64,000 nt of DNA from Chitinophaga ginsengisoli (lineage in GTDB: Bacteria; Bacteroidota; Bacteroidia; Chitinophagales; Chitinophagaceae), in the NCBI RefSeq assembly GCF_003014595.1, contig NZ_PYGK01000007.1, positions 186,001-250,000 on the forward strand, written 5' to 3'. Each line of letters opens with the position of its first letter. Positions within the stretch are counted from its first letter, which is position 1. Shown here piece after piece: positions 34,561 to 43,033 of this stretch. Position numbers and translations under genes: made by a program. A model generated the notes under the pieces. The model was given only the letters and a program-made list of their open reading frames with translations, was not told the origin of the DNA and ran no database searches.

Positions 34561-37014
34561 CTATTGCTGACCAATAATTAGCTGCTGTCTTTCTTTAGTT
34601 TTATCGTAATCTATTTCTAAAAAATAAACGCCTATTCTGAGTCCATCTACCTTAAGCTGAGCATTACTTACATTAGCGTATTTCTGTTTCCTTAACAAAT
34701 TCCCCATTTGATCGTAAATACTGATGTTAGTGATGTGCGGAGCCACTGTTGTTTTTTGAGCCATTGGGTCTGTATTCGATTTCGGCTGTATATTCACGGT
34801 ACTGACAGCAGGGTTAGGTGATACTGTAAAAACCAAGGTACGCGGACAAGAACTGTAAACTGTTACACCATCATGCACTACCTCACCACAGGCATTCGTA
34901 GCTGTAATATTGACACCACCGCCACCATATACACTCACATAGGAGGATGAAGAGCTGCTACTATATATATTAATTGAGCTGCCGGATGTAGGTGTGGAAG
35001 TCCAGGCATAATTACTAAGGGGCATATTGGGGGCGCTGTTGACCATCCAGCCCTGCCATGCACCATTACATGGTCCGCTCTGGCTAGAGGTAAGATTCAT
35101 CTTTGATACTGTACTTACAGCTTTTGTAGCAAAAATACAGTTCGGCAAACTGGCGGTAAGTGTAAAATTGCCTGCGGAAGCCTTCGTTAAGGTTACGGAA
35201 TTACCTGAAGCATTGAGGGTAACGTACCCGGCAGGTGTGGCAGTCCATGTAACTGTTTGTCCGGCTGGTACACCGCTTACTGTATAGGTGGAAGATGAAC
35301 AGAAGGCTGCCACACCGGAAATTACCAGATTCGCATTAGGTGGTGCGGCACCTATACCAACAGCATACCAGGCATCGGTCACTGCTTTGACCTGACAACT
35401 ACCGGCGCCATATAGCTCGGTAGCGGCATTGATGGTAGCTGTTCGTGCGTCAGCATACTGGCTTTGCGACTGGAGTTTACCAGTAGATTCTGCATTCCAT
35501 ATAATATCGGCAGCAATTGAGATTCCCTGACCTGTTACGGAATAACTATTCCCAAGGTCATTGGTGCCACTGCCGCCCTGACTTAAAAGATAAAACCAGT
35601 GACTGAGTACGGTACTGTTTTTATGTGGTTCATTATTATAGTCCCAGTAGGTGCCATGGTAGGTATCGGGATAAGATAATGAATTGGGATCAATCATGGA
35701 GCGAAGGCAGGGTTGTCCGTTTTTCATGATTTCATCTCCTATCAGCCAGGTTTGTTTATAAGGTGTTGCGTAGTATTCTATTACCGCACCCCATATGTCG
35801 CTGAGGCCTTCATTCATTGCTCCCTGTTCGCTGTAACCACCTGGAAGAGCGGCGGTATACTGACAGATACCATGTCCTATTTCATGGGCGATTACATCGA
35901 GGGAGGTGAGTGCTTTAAACTGAGTAGTTCCATCCCCGTAAGTCATACTATGCATGGTAGGGTCCCAGAATGCATTATCATTATCGGGATACTGGGAGTT
36001 TATTCCGTGCAGATTTGCATGTACATAACCAAATAATGTAGCGCCCAGATTATCATAACTATTCCGGCCTCTCACAGAGGCCCAGTAGTCAAACACTTTC
36101 TCCGTACCCCAGTGGACATCATGACCGGCATTGGCGGTGGTCCAGCCGGTACCTGCATTACTAAAGTCTACCGCTGCCGAATAGTTGCTTCCGTTTTGCA
36201 TGTCCAGTGTCTGTATCTGTGCACTGAGTGAACCAACAGACCTGGTTTCTCTAAGACGGTAACCTCCGGTGTAGGAGTCGAGGGTAACGCTTTGCCAACC
36301 ATTGTACAACGTTGTGACAAATCCGGGGGTATTCGCGTCCATGATTAGTTGCTCCTTTCCAATCACATTTCCGGTGATAGCATCTACATATACGTTGTTA
36401 TCACTCAATGGCATTACCGCATAGATGTGAAATTTGTAAGCCAGCCGGAAAGAGTGAGTGATGCTGTCATCTCTGCTGATTACCAGTTCTCCTTTAGGGT
36501 AAAGGGTCGCTTTGGGATCTTTAGCGACTTCCTGATACCTTTTTTGAGTGAATTCATCTTCCCATCCGTAAGTCCTGGCATGAATAAAACCAAGTGCTTT
36601 TTTCAGGGCAGTTTTTTCATCCACTTTCACCTGCACTGACGGTTTGCCAATGTCCTGAAAGAAGCCATTAGCAGATTCAATGATACCATTCTGTGAATGT
36701 ACAGCATAGGTACCGGCGGGTACCTTGTACCCCTTATAATACTGCTGATAGAGGCGATGATCACGGTCTTTATCTGTAATCACCTTATCCAGTCGCAGAC
36801 TGTCGTCTAATGACATCTTCAGGGTTTGTTTCATAAAACCCTGTGCATTGGCAACTGGTTGAGGGCGTTGTTTTGTGTCCAGGCGCATAAATTTCACCTT
36901 ACCGTTACCGGCGGTATCCGTTTGCAGGATCACCTGTTGCGCCCATAAACTTGTCTGTAATAGCATGAGGCATGCGAGGAGTATAAATTTGCTCTTCATA
37001 AGTGGAATATTCAT
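34561..37014 (-). CDS. Secreted M4 (thermolysin-like) metallopeptidase with T9SS type A CTD
   Basis: An 817-residue secreted zinc peptidase. Order: signal peptide (MKSKFILLACLMLLQTSLWA, after a possible earlier ATG), a propeptide of FTP/PepSY type with DKVITDKDRDHRLYQQYYKGY, the catalytic domain with VIAHEIGHGICQY near residue 378 (two His ligands and the catalytic Glu) and NEGLSDIWGAVIEYY near 405 (third ligand Glu), a His in the late NSTVLSHWFYLLS segment, one or two Ig-like domains, and a type IX secretion sorting domain at the end (FTVSPNPAVSTVNI, GLRIGVYFLEI). It should be exported by the Por/T9SS system and released or anchored at the surface. It is a single-gene unit. Confidence 0.92.
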   Translation of the reverse strand: MNIPLMKSKFILLACLMLLQTSLWAQQVILQTDTAGNGKVKFMRLDTKQRPQPVANAQGFMKQTLKMSLDDSLRLDKVITDKDRDHRLYQQYYKGYKVPAGTYAVHSQNGIIESANGFFQDIGKPSVQVKVDEKTALKKALGFIHARTYGWEDEFTQKRYQEVAKDPKATLYPKGELVISRDDSITHSFRLAYKFHIYAVMPLSDNNVYVDAITGNVIGKEQLIMDANTPGFVTTLYNGWQSVTLDSYTGGYRLRETRSVGSLSAQIQTLDMQNGSNYSAAVDFSNAGTGWTTANAGHDVHWGTEKVFDYWASVRGRNSYDNLGATLFGYVHANLHGINSQYPDNDNAFWDPTMHSMTYGDGTTQFKALTSLDVIAHEIGHGICQYTAALPGGYSEQGAMNEGLSDIWGAVIEYYATPYKQTWLIGDEIMKNGQPCLRSMIDPNSLSYPDTYHGTYWDYNNEPHKNSTVLSHWFYLLSQGGSGTNDLGNSYSVTGQGISIAADIIWNAESTGKLQSQSQYADARTATINAATELYGAGSCQVKAVTDAWYAVGIGAAPPNANLVISGVAAFCSSSTYTVSGVPAGQTVTWTATPAGYVTLNASGNSVTLTKASAGNFTLTASLPNCIFATKAVSTVSKMNLTSSQSGPCNGAWQGWMVNSAPNMPLSNYAWTSTPTSGSSINIYSSSSSSSYVSVYGGGGVNITATNACGEVVHDGVTVYSSCPRTLVFTVSPNPAVSTVNIQPKSNTDPMAQKTTVAPHITNISIYDQMGNLLRKQKYANVSNAQLKVDGLRIGVYFLEIDYDKTKERQQLIIGQQ

Positions 37015-37412
37015 TGAGGGTTAAAAAATATGCAGAATAAAAAGTATGTTGAATATCAGCTACAGCAATAAGGGCCTAAAGGATTCGTAATAGGTATAAC
37101 AACAATCGCTAACGTGGCATAACTTAACTAATATAACCGAATAAATCGGAATTACAATTTATTTCAATAGCTGGCCTGGTGAGTAATAGAGTAATAAGGA
37201 TATCAATATATAGATTTTTTTATATGCCATTATCATAGTGATTTCAAGAACCAGGCTGCATTATCAATACTGATTCTTTTAGGGGAGGCCGGTTAACAGC
37301 ATATATTTAAGTGCTATGCACAGATTATCAACCTCTTTCGTCTTGCAATTGGCTGACACGAAATCGCGTAATTTAAGTCAGGCAACTCAAAAAAAATGGA
37401 CAACGTTGGCCC
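37015..37412. other. 398-bp AT-rich intergenic region
   Basis: This lies upstream of the M4 peptidase gene and downstream of the winged-helix regulator gene, both on the minus strand. I found no gene, no exact -7 element for the peptidase and no strong hairpin. Confidence 0.5.
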
Positions 37413-38288
37413 CTATTCAATAATAAATTTGTAACCCCTGCCTGGTACGTTGATAAATTTAATGGCATTATCGTCGGTTAATCTCTTGCGTAATTTAGAC
37501 ACCAGTACATCCACATTTCTGCTGATGACCACGATGCCTTTATCTTCCCAAATCTCTTTCATCAGCGTTTCCCTTTCTACGATTTGGTTTATATTTTCTG
37601 CAAATATTTTCAGTGCTTTTGTTTCTTTTTCCGATAGCAAAATACTTTTATCACCCGTTTTCAGCACATTATTATCTGCGTAGAATTGGAAGCTTCCTAA
37701 TTGTATGTAATCATTATTATTGACGATTGATTCTTTCTCTTCTTTTTTCCGGAACTTATTTTTTACGTAAAAACCAATAAAACCCAAAGGAATAAGCACC
37801 AGCAACAACCAAATGGAATTAAAGTTATTAGCCTTCAACAGTTCAATCTCAATAATATAACAACTAACCGCCAGCCTGCGACCCCGGCAAGGTGTTAAAT
37901 TGCCTGCCTTGCCATTTATTTCAAATGCAAGGACGGTTTCCTTTTTTTGACAATTCTTCAGGTTCACTATATAATTGGTGGCCAGGGCGGTTTTTTGAAA
38001 TTCACGCTGCACCAGGTTGATGAGAGAATCTGAAACAAATCTAAACTCATTCTGAAAGGAAAGCTGGTAGGTGTTCTCGTTTACTTTCTTAACCGGCAGC
38101 ACCCGGGACGAAGAATCGTTAGCTGAGAGCAGAAGCTGATGTCCTATATTACGTAACACAACTTCTAAATGCTTCTCAGAAATTTCATCCTTTTTATTGA
38201 TAGAAGCAACAGCAGAAATTAAAATGAAAATTATTATGGTGGAAGATCCTAATAGAATAAATGGCTTCATGCGTGCAAAATACACCAT
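37413..38288 (-). CDS. Membrane-anchored OmpR-type winged-helix regulator
   Basis: A 291-residue protein. It has an N-terminal hydrophobic helix (FILLGSSTIIIFILISAVAS), a region of about 130 residues that should lie outside the membrane and has paired Cys, a second helix (SIWLLLVLIPLGFIGFYV), then a cytosolic Trans_reg_C winged helix with LLSEKETKALKIFAENINQIV, LMKEIWEDKG and VDVLVSKLRKRL ending VPGRGYKFIIE. It is thus a one-component sensor like ToxR or CadC but with the DNA-binding domain at the C-terminus. An ATG at 38270 (MKPFILLG) is an alternative start. It is divergent from the BNR-repeat gene, and the gap carries a site array that fits this protein. Confidence 0.85.
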   Translation of the reverse strand: MVYFARMKPFILLGSSTIIIFILISAVASINKKDEISEKHLEVVLRNIGHQLLLSANDSSSRVLPVKKVNENTYQLSFQNEFRFVSDSLINLVQREFQKTALATNYIVNLKNCQKKETVLAFEINGKAGNLTPCRGRRLAVSCYIIEIELLKANNFNSIWLLLVLIPLGFIGFYVKNKFRKKEEKESIVNNNDYIQLGSFQFYADNNVLKTGDKSILLSEKETKALKIFAENINQIVERETLMKEIWEDKGIVVISRNVDVLVSKLRKRLTDDNAIKFINVPGRGYKFIIE

Positions 38289-38308
38289 TAACCCCCGGTT
38301 TTAGTTGG

Positions 38309-38346
38309 TTTTACAAACGTTTTACGTGTCTTTTACAACTTTTTAC
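38309..38346 (+). promoter_or_regulatory. Four direct TTTTAC repeats at helical-turn spacing
   Basis: TTTTAC occurs at 38309, 38320, 38331 and 38341, spaced 11, 11 and 10 bp. OmpR/PhoB-type winged-helix proteins bind tandem direct repeats of about 11 bp. The array ends 12 bp before the -33 element of the BNR promoter, where an activator would act, and lies just upstream of the regulator gene itself. Confidence 0.65.
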
Positions 38347-38357
38347 TGCTAAAAAGC

Positions 38358-38386
38358 TTTGGTCTAGTTAAGACCTGATAGCTTTG
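38358..38386 (+). promoter_or_regulatory. Consensus promoter of the BNR-repeat gene
   Basis: TTTG at 38358-38361, 17-bp spacer, TAGCTTTG at 38379-38386 (exact TAnnTTTG). The start would be near 38393, so translation must begin at the ATG at 38419 and not the TTG at 38392. An inverted pair GGTCT/AGACC (38361-38375) lies in the spacer. Confidence 0.75.
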
Positions 38387-38418
38387 GTTTATTGTTTCAC
38401 AAAAAAAAAATCAGAGCC

Positions 38419-39453
38419 ATGAATTTTTATATCCTTGCTTTTTTGCTCCTTTTCACGGTTTTCTCATCTTCTCTTGTCCCGGATAACCATTCAGACCCAA
38501 AAACAGAGAAGGCTGGAACTGCAAAGATCGTTTTTAAATCTACAGATGGCGGACAAACCTGGCAGGACATCAGCAAAGGGCTGCCCGAAAATTTGAGGGA
38601 AGGTGATATCAAGGGAAATAGCTTTTTTGCAAATGAGAAAGGGTTGTTTTTGAGGGTTGGAAGCGGGCTCTATCGCAGTGCACCAAACGCCACAGCTCCT
38701 TTTTGGACCAAAGGGAACTTCCCTGACGAACATAGCAGCATTGTCCGCGGTAATTCCTGGATATTTCCCTACAGTTACTGGGGTATAAATTTGAAAAAAA
38801 CAAACGGAACGAGTATATGGTCGCCGATGTTCGAAAAATTTCAGGAGCCACGAATACGCAGCGTTTTTGAGACCGCCGGAGGTACAATTTTCGTCGGCAT
38901 CGACCGAGGCTTTTTTAAAACTAATGACAATGGAAAAACCTGGAAGCATGTCCATAATGGAAGCTTGGTAGGGCATTTGGCAGAGTCGAATGGTGTACTG
39001 GTGGCGATCAGTACGGGCGGGATAATTAGATCGACCGATAATGGCGAAAACTGGTCGGCGGTGAGCAGTGAGGACGGTGTGGCTTTCGATGTAAAACGGA
39101 TCAAAGGTGGATTCGCTGCTATCACTTCTAGTTCAGCGTCGAATCCCAGGAGGCTAAGTACATCCTACGACGGCGGTAAAACCTGGCAGTCCATTCATTC
39201 CGGCCTTCAGGACAAAGTTGTTATTGATTCAATATGGCGGACCTGGAATGATCGCCCTCATGTGCAAGCTTTCACGACTTCAATTATCCAGGTTGGTGAA
39301 GACTTCTTTTGTACTCACCCTGACGGCATTTTCAAATCATCAGACAAAGGAAAAACATGGAAATTATTACTTCCTTCTGTAGAACATAAGGGCTTTAATT
39401 TATTTGTTTCAGGCAACGTGATCTATGCCATACCCAGTAGGGGAGGATGTTGA
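38419..39453 (+). CDS. Exported BNR/sortilin-like repeat protein
   Basis: A 344-residue protein with an N-terminal hydrophobic export signal (MNFYILAFLLLFTVFSSSLV). At least five BNR (Asp-box) repeats are visible: STDGGQTWQDI, TNDNGKTWKHV, STDNGENWSAV, SYDGGKTWQSI and SSDKGKTWKLL, so it folds as a beta-propeller. Sialidase catalytic residues are not evident, and proteins like this are usually binding or structural. The divergent membrane-anchored winged-helix gene and the site array between them suggest it is regulated by that protein and might feed back on its outer domain, which is inference. Confidence 0.85.
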   Translation: MNFYILAFLLLFTVFSSSLVPDNHSDPKTEKAGTAKIVFKSTDGGQTWQDISKGLPENLREGDIKGNSFFANEKGLFLRVGSGLYRSAPNATAPFWTKGNFPDEHSSIVRGNSWIFPYSYWGINLKKTNGTSIWSPMFEKFQEPRIRSVFETAGGTIFVGIDRGFFKTNDNGKTWKHVHNGSLVGHLAESNGVLVAISTGGIIRSTDNGENWSAVSSEDGVAFDVKRIKGGFAAITSSSASNPRRLSTSYDGGKTWQSIHSGLQDKVVIDSIWRTWNDRPHVQAFTTSIIQVGEDFFCTHPDGIFKSSDKGKTWKLLLPSVEHKGFNLFVSGNVIYAIPSRGGC

Positions 39454-39505
39454 AAAATTCAGGTTAACATTTATGGATTTCATGTCCAGAGCGGGCCGGC
39501 CCGAC

Positions 39506-39551
39506 GAAAAAATGCCCCCTCAGATCGTTGGATTTGAGGGGGCATTTTTTC
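39506..39551 (+). terminator. Terminator of the BNR-repeat gene
   Basis: A 17-bp perfect stem (39506-39522 with 39535-39551), core ATGCCCCCTCA, loop 12 nt, with a T-run at the 3' side. The 225 bp from here to the eptA gene show nothing I can support. Confidence 0.9.
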
Positions 39552-39778
39552 AATAGGTTAAAGGAGGTTCGAATTCAACTGAGAACACTTGTTTGGCTAT
39601 CATGTGAAAGTTCGTAAATAATGGAAACGGTCAAATCCGATATTATATGGACAGAGCATCGTCCTCACTCATTCGCTCCGTGCCAAAGCTTTCCCATACT
39701 TTGGAATGTCTAGCACAGTATTTGGGAGAAGCGGACAGGTTATCTTCCACGTCAACCGGAATTCATCATAGTCGTCCG

Positions 39779-41308
39779 CTATTTAAAAATGTTCAATTCT
39801 TCATTATAAACAGGACTTTGTATGCCCAAAAAATTTAAAACACTGTGAAATACATAGTCTTGTGACAATGAATTTTCTGTTTTCAGTTGTTTTAAACTGT
39901 TATCAGATGTCCAAACTATAAAAGGAATGTCATATTGTTGTTTCGGCGCCAGGCTTAAAGGCATACCATGCATGTATAGATTTTTTTCTCCTAAAGATTC
40001 TCCATGGTCGGAAACAAAAATCATTGCACTTTTATATTCCTTTAATTGTTTTAAATCTTCAATTACATTGTATAAAATATAATCGGTATAACCAATCGTA
40101 TTGTCATAAGCATTGACCAGTTCTGTACTAGAACATTTTGCTAATTCAACGCTATTACACACTGGCTTAAAAGTCTCGAACCGGGGCGGATATTTTTTGC
40201 TATACTCAGGTCCATGACTTGTACTTGTGTGCAATATTATCAATACCTTATTTTTTGTACTTGCCGCTATTTGCTCTTTCAGGTTACTCAAAAGAACTTC
40301 ATCGTAATTGCATCCGTCGCCTTTACAATCTTTCATCAGCGCTTCTCTGCCCTGGTAGTTTTTTATATGAACGGGTGGTTCTCCCCAGTTTGTGGTTCTC
40401 CAGACAACCTCTACGCCATTTCTATATAAATAATTGGGCAAAATCTCATACAAATCGCCGGTATTTTTGTGTTCTAAAATACACTTTACACCTGCAGTAG
40501 TGTAGGTGGCGCAAGAGGTAGCATTAAAATGAAATACACCAGGGGTTTTTGAAAGAAACGGATTCGTATTTTTACTGTACCCGTATAAAGAAAAATTTTC
40601 ACTTCTGGCGGATTCTCCTATCACTAAGACTACAACCGATTTCCGGTTATCTTTTATGGTAGCATCTGGCAATAATATTTCTTTTTCATTTTCCTGGTGT
40701 TTATGTATAAAATGCAGAGAAAGATTTACTGTGTAACTCCACGGCATTGCAAGCCCACCTAATACTGGCGAATTTTTATCAACCCACAACCAATTTTTGG
40801 CATTGGCAAATACTACAATTAACATAAATAATAAAGTAGCTGAAGCGATGACTAAAAATCGCTTGAATGTTACATATGCTATTTTGGCCTTAATGATAAT
40901 AATGGCAGGAATAACACCAAGCAGAATTACATAGAGTAGTAATTTTATGGAAAAAAAACCAGCCGCCTCAGCATAATTGGTATTTAGCACATTGCCGACC
41001 ATGCCACCATCTATTATAACACTGTAAGTATTAATAAAGTAAACTGCAATTGCGTTGACAATAAAGCATAATGCCAGGATAATTTTTCCTACAAAGCGTA
41101 ATAGAAAGAACATCAAAAAAAAGGCAAAAGCATTTGCGACCAGCATTAGAATAATAAAACAAATAATAATGGTAATGCCGTTAAAACTTTTATAATCAAT
41201 ATTATTAAAAATAAATTTGAAAAAGGGAAAATGAAAGAATAAGAAGTTAAGACAACTTAGTAATAAAGAAAAGTGAACGATTTTTATATTATCTTTTAAT
41301 AAACGCAT
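39779..41308 (-). CDS. eptA: Phosphoethanolamine transferase (EptA family)
   Basis: A 509-residue inner membrane enzyme. Five hydrophobic helices fill the first 190 residues. The periplasmic sulfatase-like domain has VVLVIGESARSENFSLYGY (metal site), the nucleophile Thr in SCATYTTAGVKCI near residue 270, IILHTSTSHGPEY and IFVSDHGESLGE (metal His/Asp). Members move phosphoethanolamine from a phospholipid to lipid A or core sugars, which changes surface charge. The gene is visibly more AT-rich than its neighbours, and its last six residues overlap no other gene. Its start overlaps the end of a small membrane protein gene by 20 bp. Confidence 0.92.
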   Translation of the reverse strand: MRLLKDNIKIVHFSLLLSCLNFLFFHFPFFKFIFNNIDYKSFNGITIIICFIILMLVANAFAFFLMFFLLRFVGKIILALCFIVNAIAVYFINTYSVIIDGGMVGNVLNTNYAEAAGFFSIKLLLYVILLGVIPAIIIIKAKIAYVTFKRFLVIASATLLFMLIVVFANAKNWLWVDKNSPVLGGLAMPWSYTVNLSLHFIHKHQENEKEILLPDATIKDNRKSVVVLVIGESARSENFSLYGYSKNTNPFLSKTPGVFHFNATSCATYTTAGVKCILEHKNTGDLYEILPNYLYRNGVEVVWRTTNWGEPPVHIKNYQGREALMKDCKGDGCNYDEVLLSNLKEQIAASTKNKVLIILHTSTSHGPEYSKKYPPRFETFKPVCNSVELAKCSSTELVNAYDNTIGYTDYILYNVIEDLKQLKEYKSAMIFVSDHGESLGEKNLYMHGMPLSLAPKQQYDIPFIVWTSDNSLKQLKTENSLSQDYVFHSVLNFLGIQSPVYNEELNIFK

Positions 41309-41477
41309 AAGCCATTTTGTAAAAAAAAATTATGCAAATTAATACAAAATATAATATTGTCAAATTTTTGTCGATTATCTGGCTGATTGATAAAACAAAA
41401 CAAGCCAGTATTAATAAAATGAAAATCGGATAGAATTTTTTATTGTTAACCCAGGTCCGGCTTACGACCATAGTCAT
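41289..41477 (-). CDS. Small two-helix membrane protein upstream of eptA
   Basis: A 62-residue protein with two hydrophobic helices: FYPIFILLILACFVLSISQII and NLTILYFVLICIIFFYKMAY. Its 3' end overlaps the eptA start by 20 bp, so the two are translated together. I recognise no family. It could be a small partner of EptA or a remnant of a larger membrane protein, and the ATG at 41477 fits a normal start. Confidence 0.6.
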   Translation of the reverse strand: MTMVVSRTWVNNKKFYPIFILLILACFVLSISQIIDKNLTILYFVLICIIFFYKMAYAFIKR

Positions 41478-41925
41478 AGAAGAAGTTTTTTTGTCACCTT
41501 TTCTGTTTAAGCATTCATCTACTCATATCGTTATAGCTTTGGGCGTATAGATGGTAGACATCAATGTATGTGCCGTGCCAGAAGGATGTTGCAGAATAGT
41601 AAGTGGTTTGGAAGGGACGCCAATGGATAAGTGAATTAAGGGGAACTAGAGGTAGAAAGAAACTGTTAGTTTTTCTATCGGAATTCCTGCCAGCACCTGA
41701 CAGATTAGCAAGTTTTAGTCTGCCAATTGAACATTTTAAACGGCAGTTGGGCCGCAAAGCGGTTGAGGATGTTTGTACGTCGATTTGAAATGTTCTTGAG
41801 ATTCTTTTCAAGAGTTTTGGGACGGGTTGCCAGGTAGAGTGCAGCCACAAATTCGGTGTGTCAATTATGTGTCAATAGTGGTAGAATGCGTTAAAATCAG
41901 TGAATTATTGACATTGAAGCTATAA
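41478..41925. other. Gene-free stretch next to tRNA-Leu
   Basis: About 450 bp with open frames on both strands but none that looks like a protein. It has a tandem direct repeat GTGTCAAT at 41858-41865 and 41869-41876, 11 bp apart. Its position between an AT-rich eptA unit and a tRNA gene fits an old insertion scar, but no integrase or attachment-site copy is visible. Confidence 0.35.
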
Positions 41926-41960
41926 AAAAGCTCTGTAAATCAAATACTTACAGAGCTTTT
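41926..41960 (-). terminator. Terminator of the tRNA-Leu gene
   Basis: A 13-bp perfect stem (41926-41938 with 41948-41960), core AGCTCTGTAA, starting 4 bp beyond the tRNA 3' end, with a run of T on the minus strand. Confidence 0.85.
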
Positions 41961-41963
41961 ACG

Positions 41964-42047
41964 TGCCCGGAACTGGATTCGAACCAGCACACCCTTGCGA
42001 GCGCTGAGACCTAAACACAGTGCGTCTACCAATTTCGCCACCTGGGC
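41964..42047 (-). tRNA. tRNA-Leu (anticodon UAG)
   Basis: The minus strand folds as a class II tRNA of 84 nt without encoded CCA. Reading 5' to 3': acceptor GCCCAGG, D-arm GGCGAAATTGGTAGAC, anticodon loop TTTAGGT (anticodon TAG), a long variable arm, T-arm GGTTCGAATCC, discriminator A. Two unpaired positions are seen: A5 with C68 in the acceptor stem, and a T-T pair in the anticodon stem. The gene is probably functional but imperfect. It is followed by its own terminator. Confidence 0.85.
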
Positions 42048-42188
42048 AATTGATTTCTAATGCTTTAAGCTAGCATTTTTTTTCATAATGACAAAAAATA
42101 TAATCCTAAATTTCCCATTTTAGTTGCCGGCTTCTGATAATACAAAGGGTAGTAACTTGCGTTAATATTCATTACAATTTTTTAGCCA

Positions 42189-42617
42189 ATGTCAGACATC
42201 TTTCTACCTGTGATTTTGATGCTGGAGCACGATCCGGACGATCGGTTTCTAACCAGTACTGTATTTGAAGAACAGCAATATCAAGTGCATCTCGAATTCT
42301 TAAATAATAGCAAGGGTTTATTTAGTTACCTGGATGAGTGCCGGCGTTCAAATCTGCCGTACCCTGCCGTGATACTTATCAACCTTAACATCACTCCTCT
42401 GGATGGACGGGAAGTATTAAAACAATTGAAAGCGAATGCGGATTACCGGCATTTGCCTGTGGTTATATTGTCGGAGTCAAAAGATCAGAAACTCGCCAGG
42501 GAATGTTATGCACTGGGCGCCAGTTCATTTATACAGAAACCTGATGCACTTAGTGGCACTAGTGAAAAGATCCACAACTTTTTCAAATATTGGTTTGAGA
42601 CGGTGGTGTTGGCATAA
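42189..42617 (+). CDS. Stand-alone receiver domain without phosphoacceptor
   Basis: A 142-residue single-domain response regulator. The acidic cluster EHDPDDR is present near residue 13, the switch Ser in VVILSES and the Lys in SFIQKPD. At the place of the phospho-accepting Asp the sequence reads ILINLNITPLDG: Asn65 stands where Asp is expected, eight residues before the conserved Gly. It is therefore a pseudo-receiver that should not be phosphorylated in the normal way. It may bind a partner constitutively. No kinase gene is adjacent. Confidence 0.85.
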   Translation: MSDIFLPVILMLEHDPDDRFLTSTVFEEQQYQVHLEFLNNSKGLFSYLDECRRSNLPYPAVILINLNITPLDGREVLKQLKANADYRHLPVVILSESKDQKLARECYALGASSFIQKPDALSGTSEKIHNFFKYWFETVVLA

Positions 42618-42649
42618 GATCATGGATTTAGCTCACCAGACCCACTGTA

Positions 42650-42682
42650 AAAAACAGCGCGGCTGGCTTTACGGTCAGCCGC
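42650..42682 (-). terminator. Terminator of the lanthipeptide-like precursor gene
   Basis: On the minus strand a 7-bp perfect GC-rich stem (GCGGCTG with CAGCCGC, 42676-42682 with 42659-42665) is followed by GCTG and a run of six T (42655-42650). It lies 34 bp beyond the precursor stop and supports that small gene as a real transcript. Confidence 0.65.
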
Positions 42683-42715
42683 ACTGCAATGAGGGAGTGT
42701 TCTTAAGGGACAAGG

Positions 42716-42868
42716 TCAGCATGTAAACTCAAAAGATGCACAAGTCCTGACGGTAAGAGCACAAGTCCAGTCACCTATTGTGGGCGCTTTTTTCTCTGTT
42801 TGTACATTTCCACTCAGTTTCCCAATAATTATTTTATTCAGCTTTAATTTCTTAGTTTCTTTTTTCAT
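42716..42868 (-). CDS. Class I lanthipeptide-like RiPP precursor (50 aa)
   Basis: This short gene was found by eye. It encodes a 50-residue peptide. The leader is MKKETKKLKLNKIIIGKLSG; a KKLxLNKxxIxxL pattern is typical of Bacteroidota class I lanthipeptide and related RiPP precursors. The tail, after a KK at 26-27, is APTIGDWTCALTVRTCASF and ends EFTC: three Cys, each directly preceded by Thr (TC at 35-36, 42-43 and 49-50), the last residue being Cys. Thr/Cys pairs are what a LanB/LanC system turns into methyl-lanthionine rings. No modification enzyme is in the window, so the peptide is either served by a distant enzyme set or is an orphan. The minus-strand terminator downstream supports expression. 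Confidence 0.75.
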   Translation of the reverse strand: MKKETKKLKLNKIIIGKLSGNVQTEKKAPTIGDWTCALTVRTCASFEFTC

Positions 42869-43033
42869 AATCGTTTTGTTTTGATGAGGCATATGCTGTC
42901 CTTACTAATATAACTTATATCAGTACAAAGAACAATCCCCGGAAAAGGGGAAATACAGTGTACAAGAAGTCATTATAAATGGACAGCCATTGATCCTTCT
43001 TATCTTGTATAAGATTATTTCCCGCTTCTACAT

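Noticed and set aside
34364..34561. 65-codon open frame after the M4 peptidase gene
   Set aside because: It starts at a GTG within 10 bp of the peptidase stop, runs through the hairpin terminator and into the VOC gene on the other strand.
39647..39838. 63-codon open frame overlapping the end of eptA
   Set aside because: It runs into the eptA gene on the opposite strand and has no protein-like features.
41515..41850. Open frames on both strands next to the tRNA (111 and 61 codons)
   Set aside because: Neither has protein-like composition, a family motif or a start signal. I kept the region only as a possible scar.
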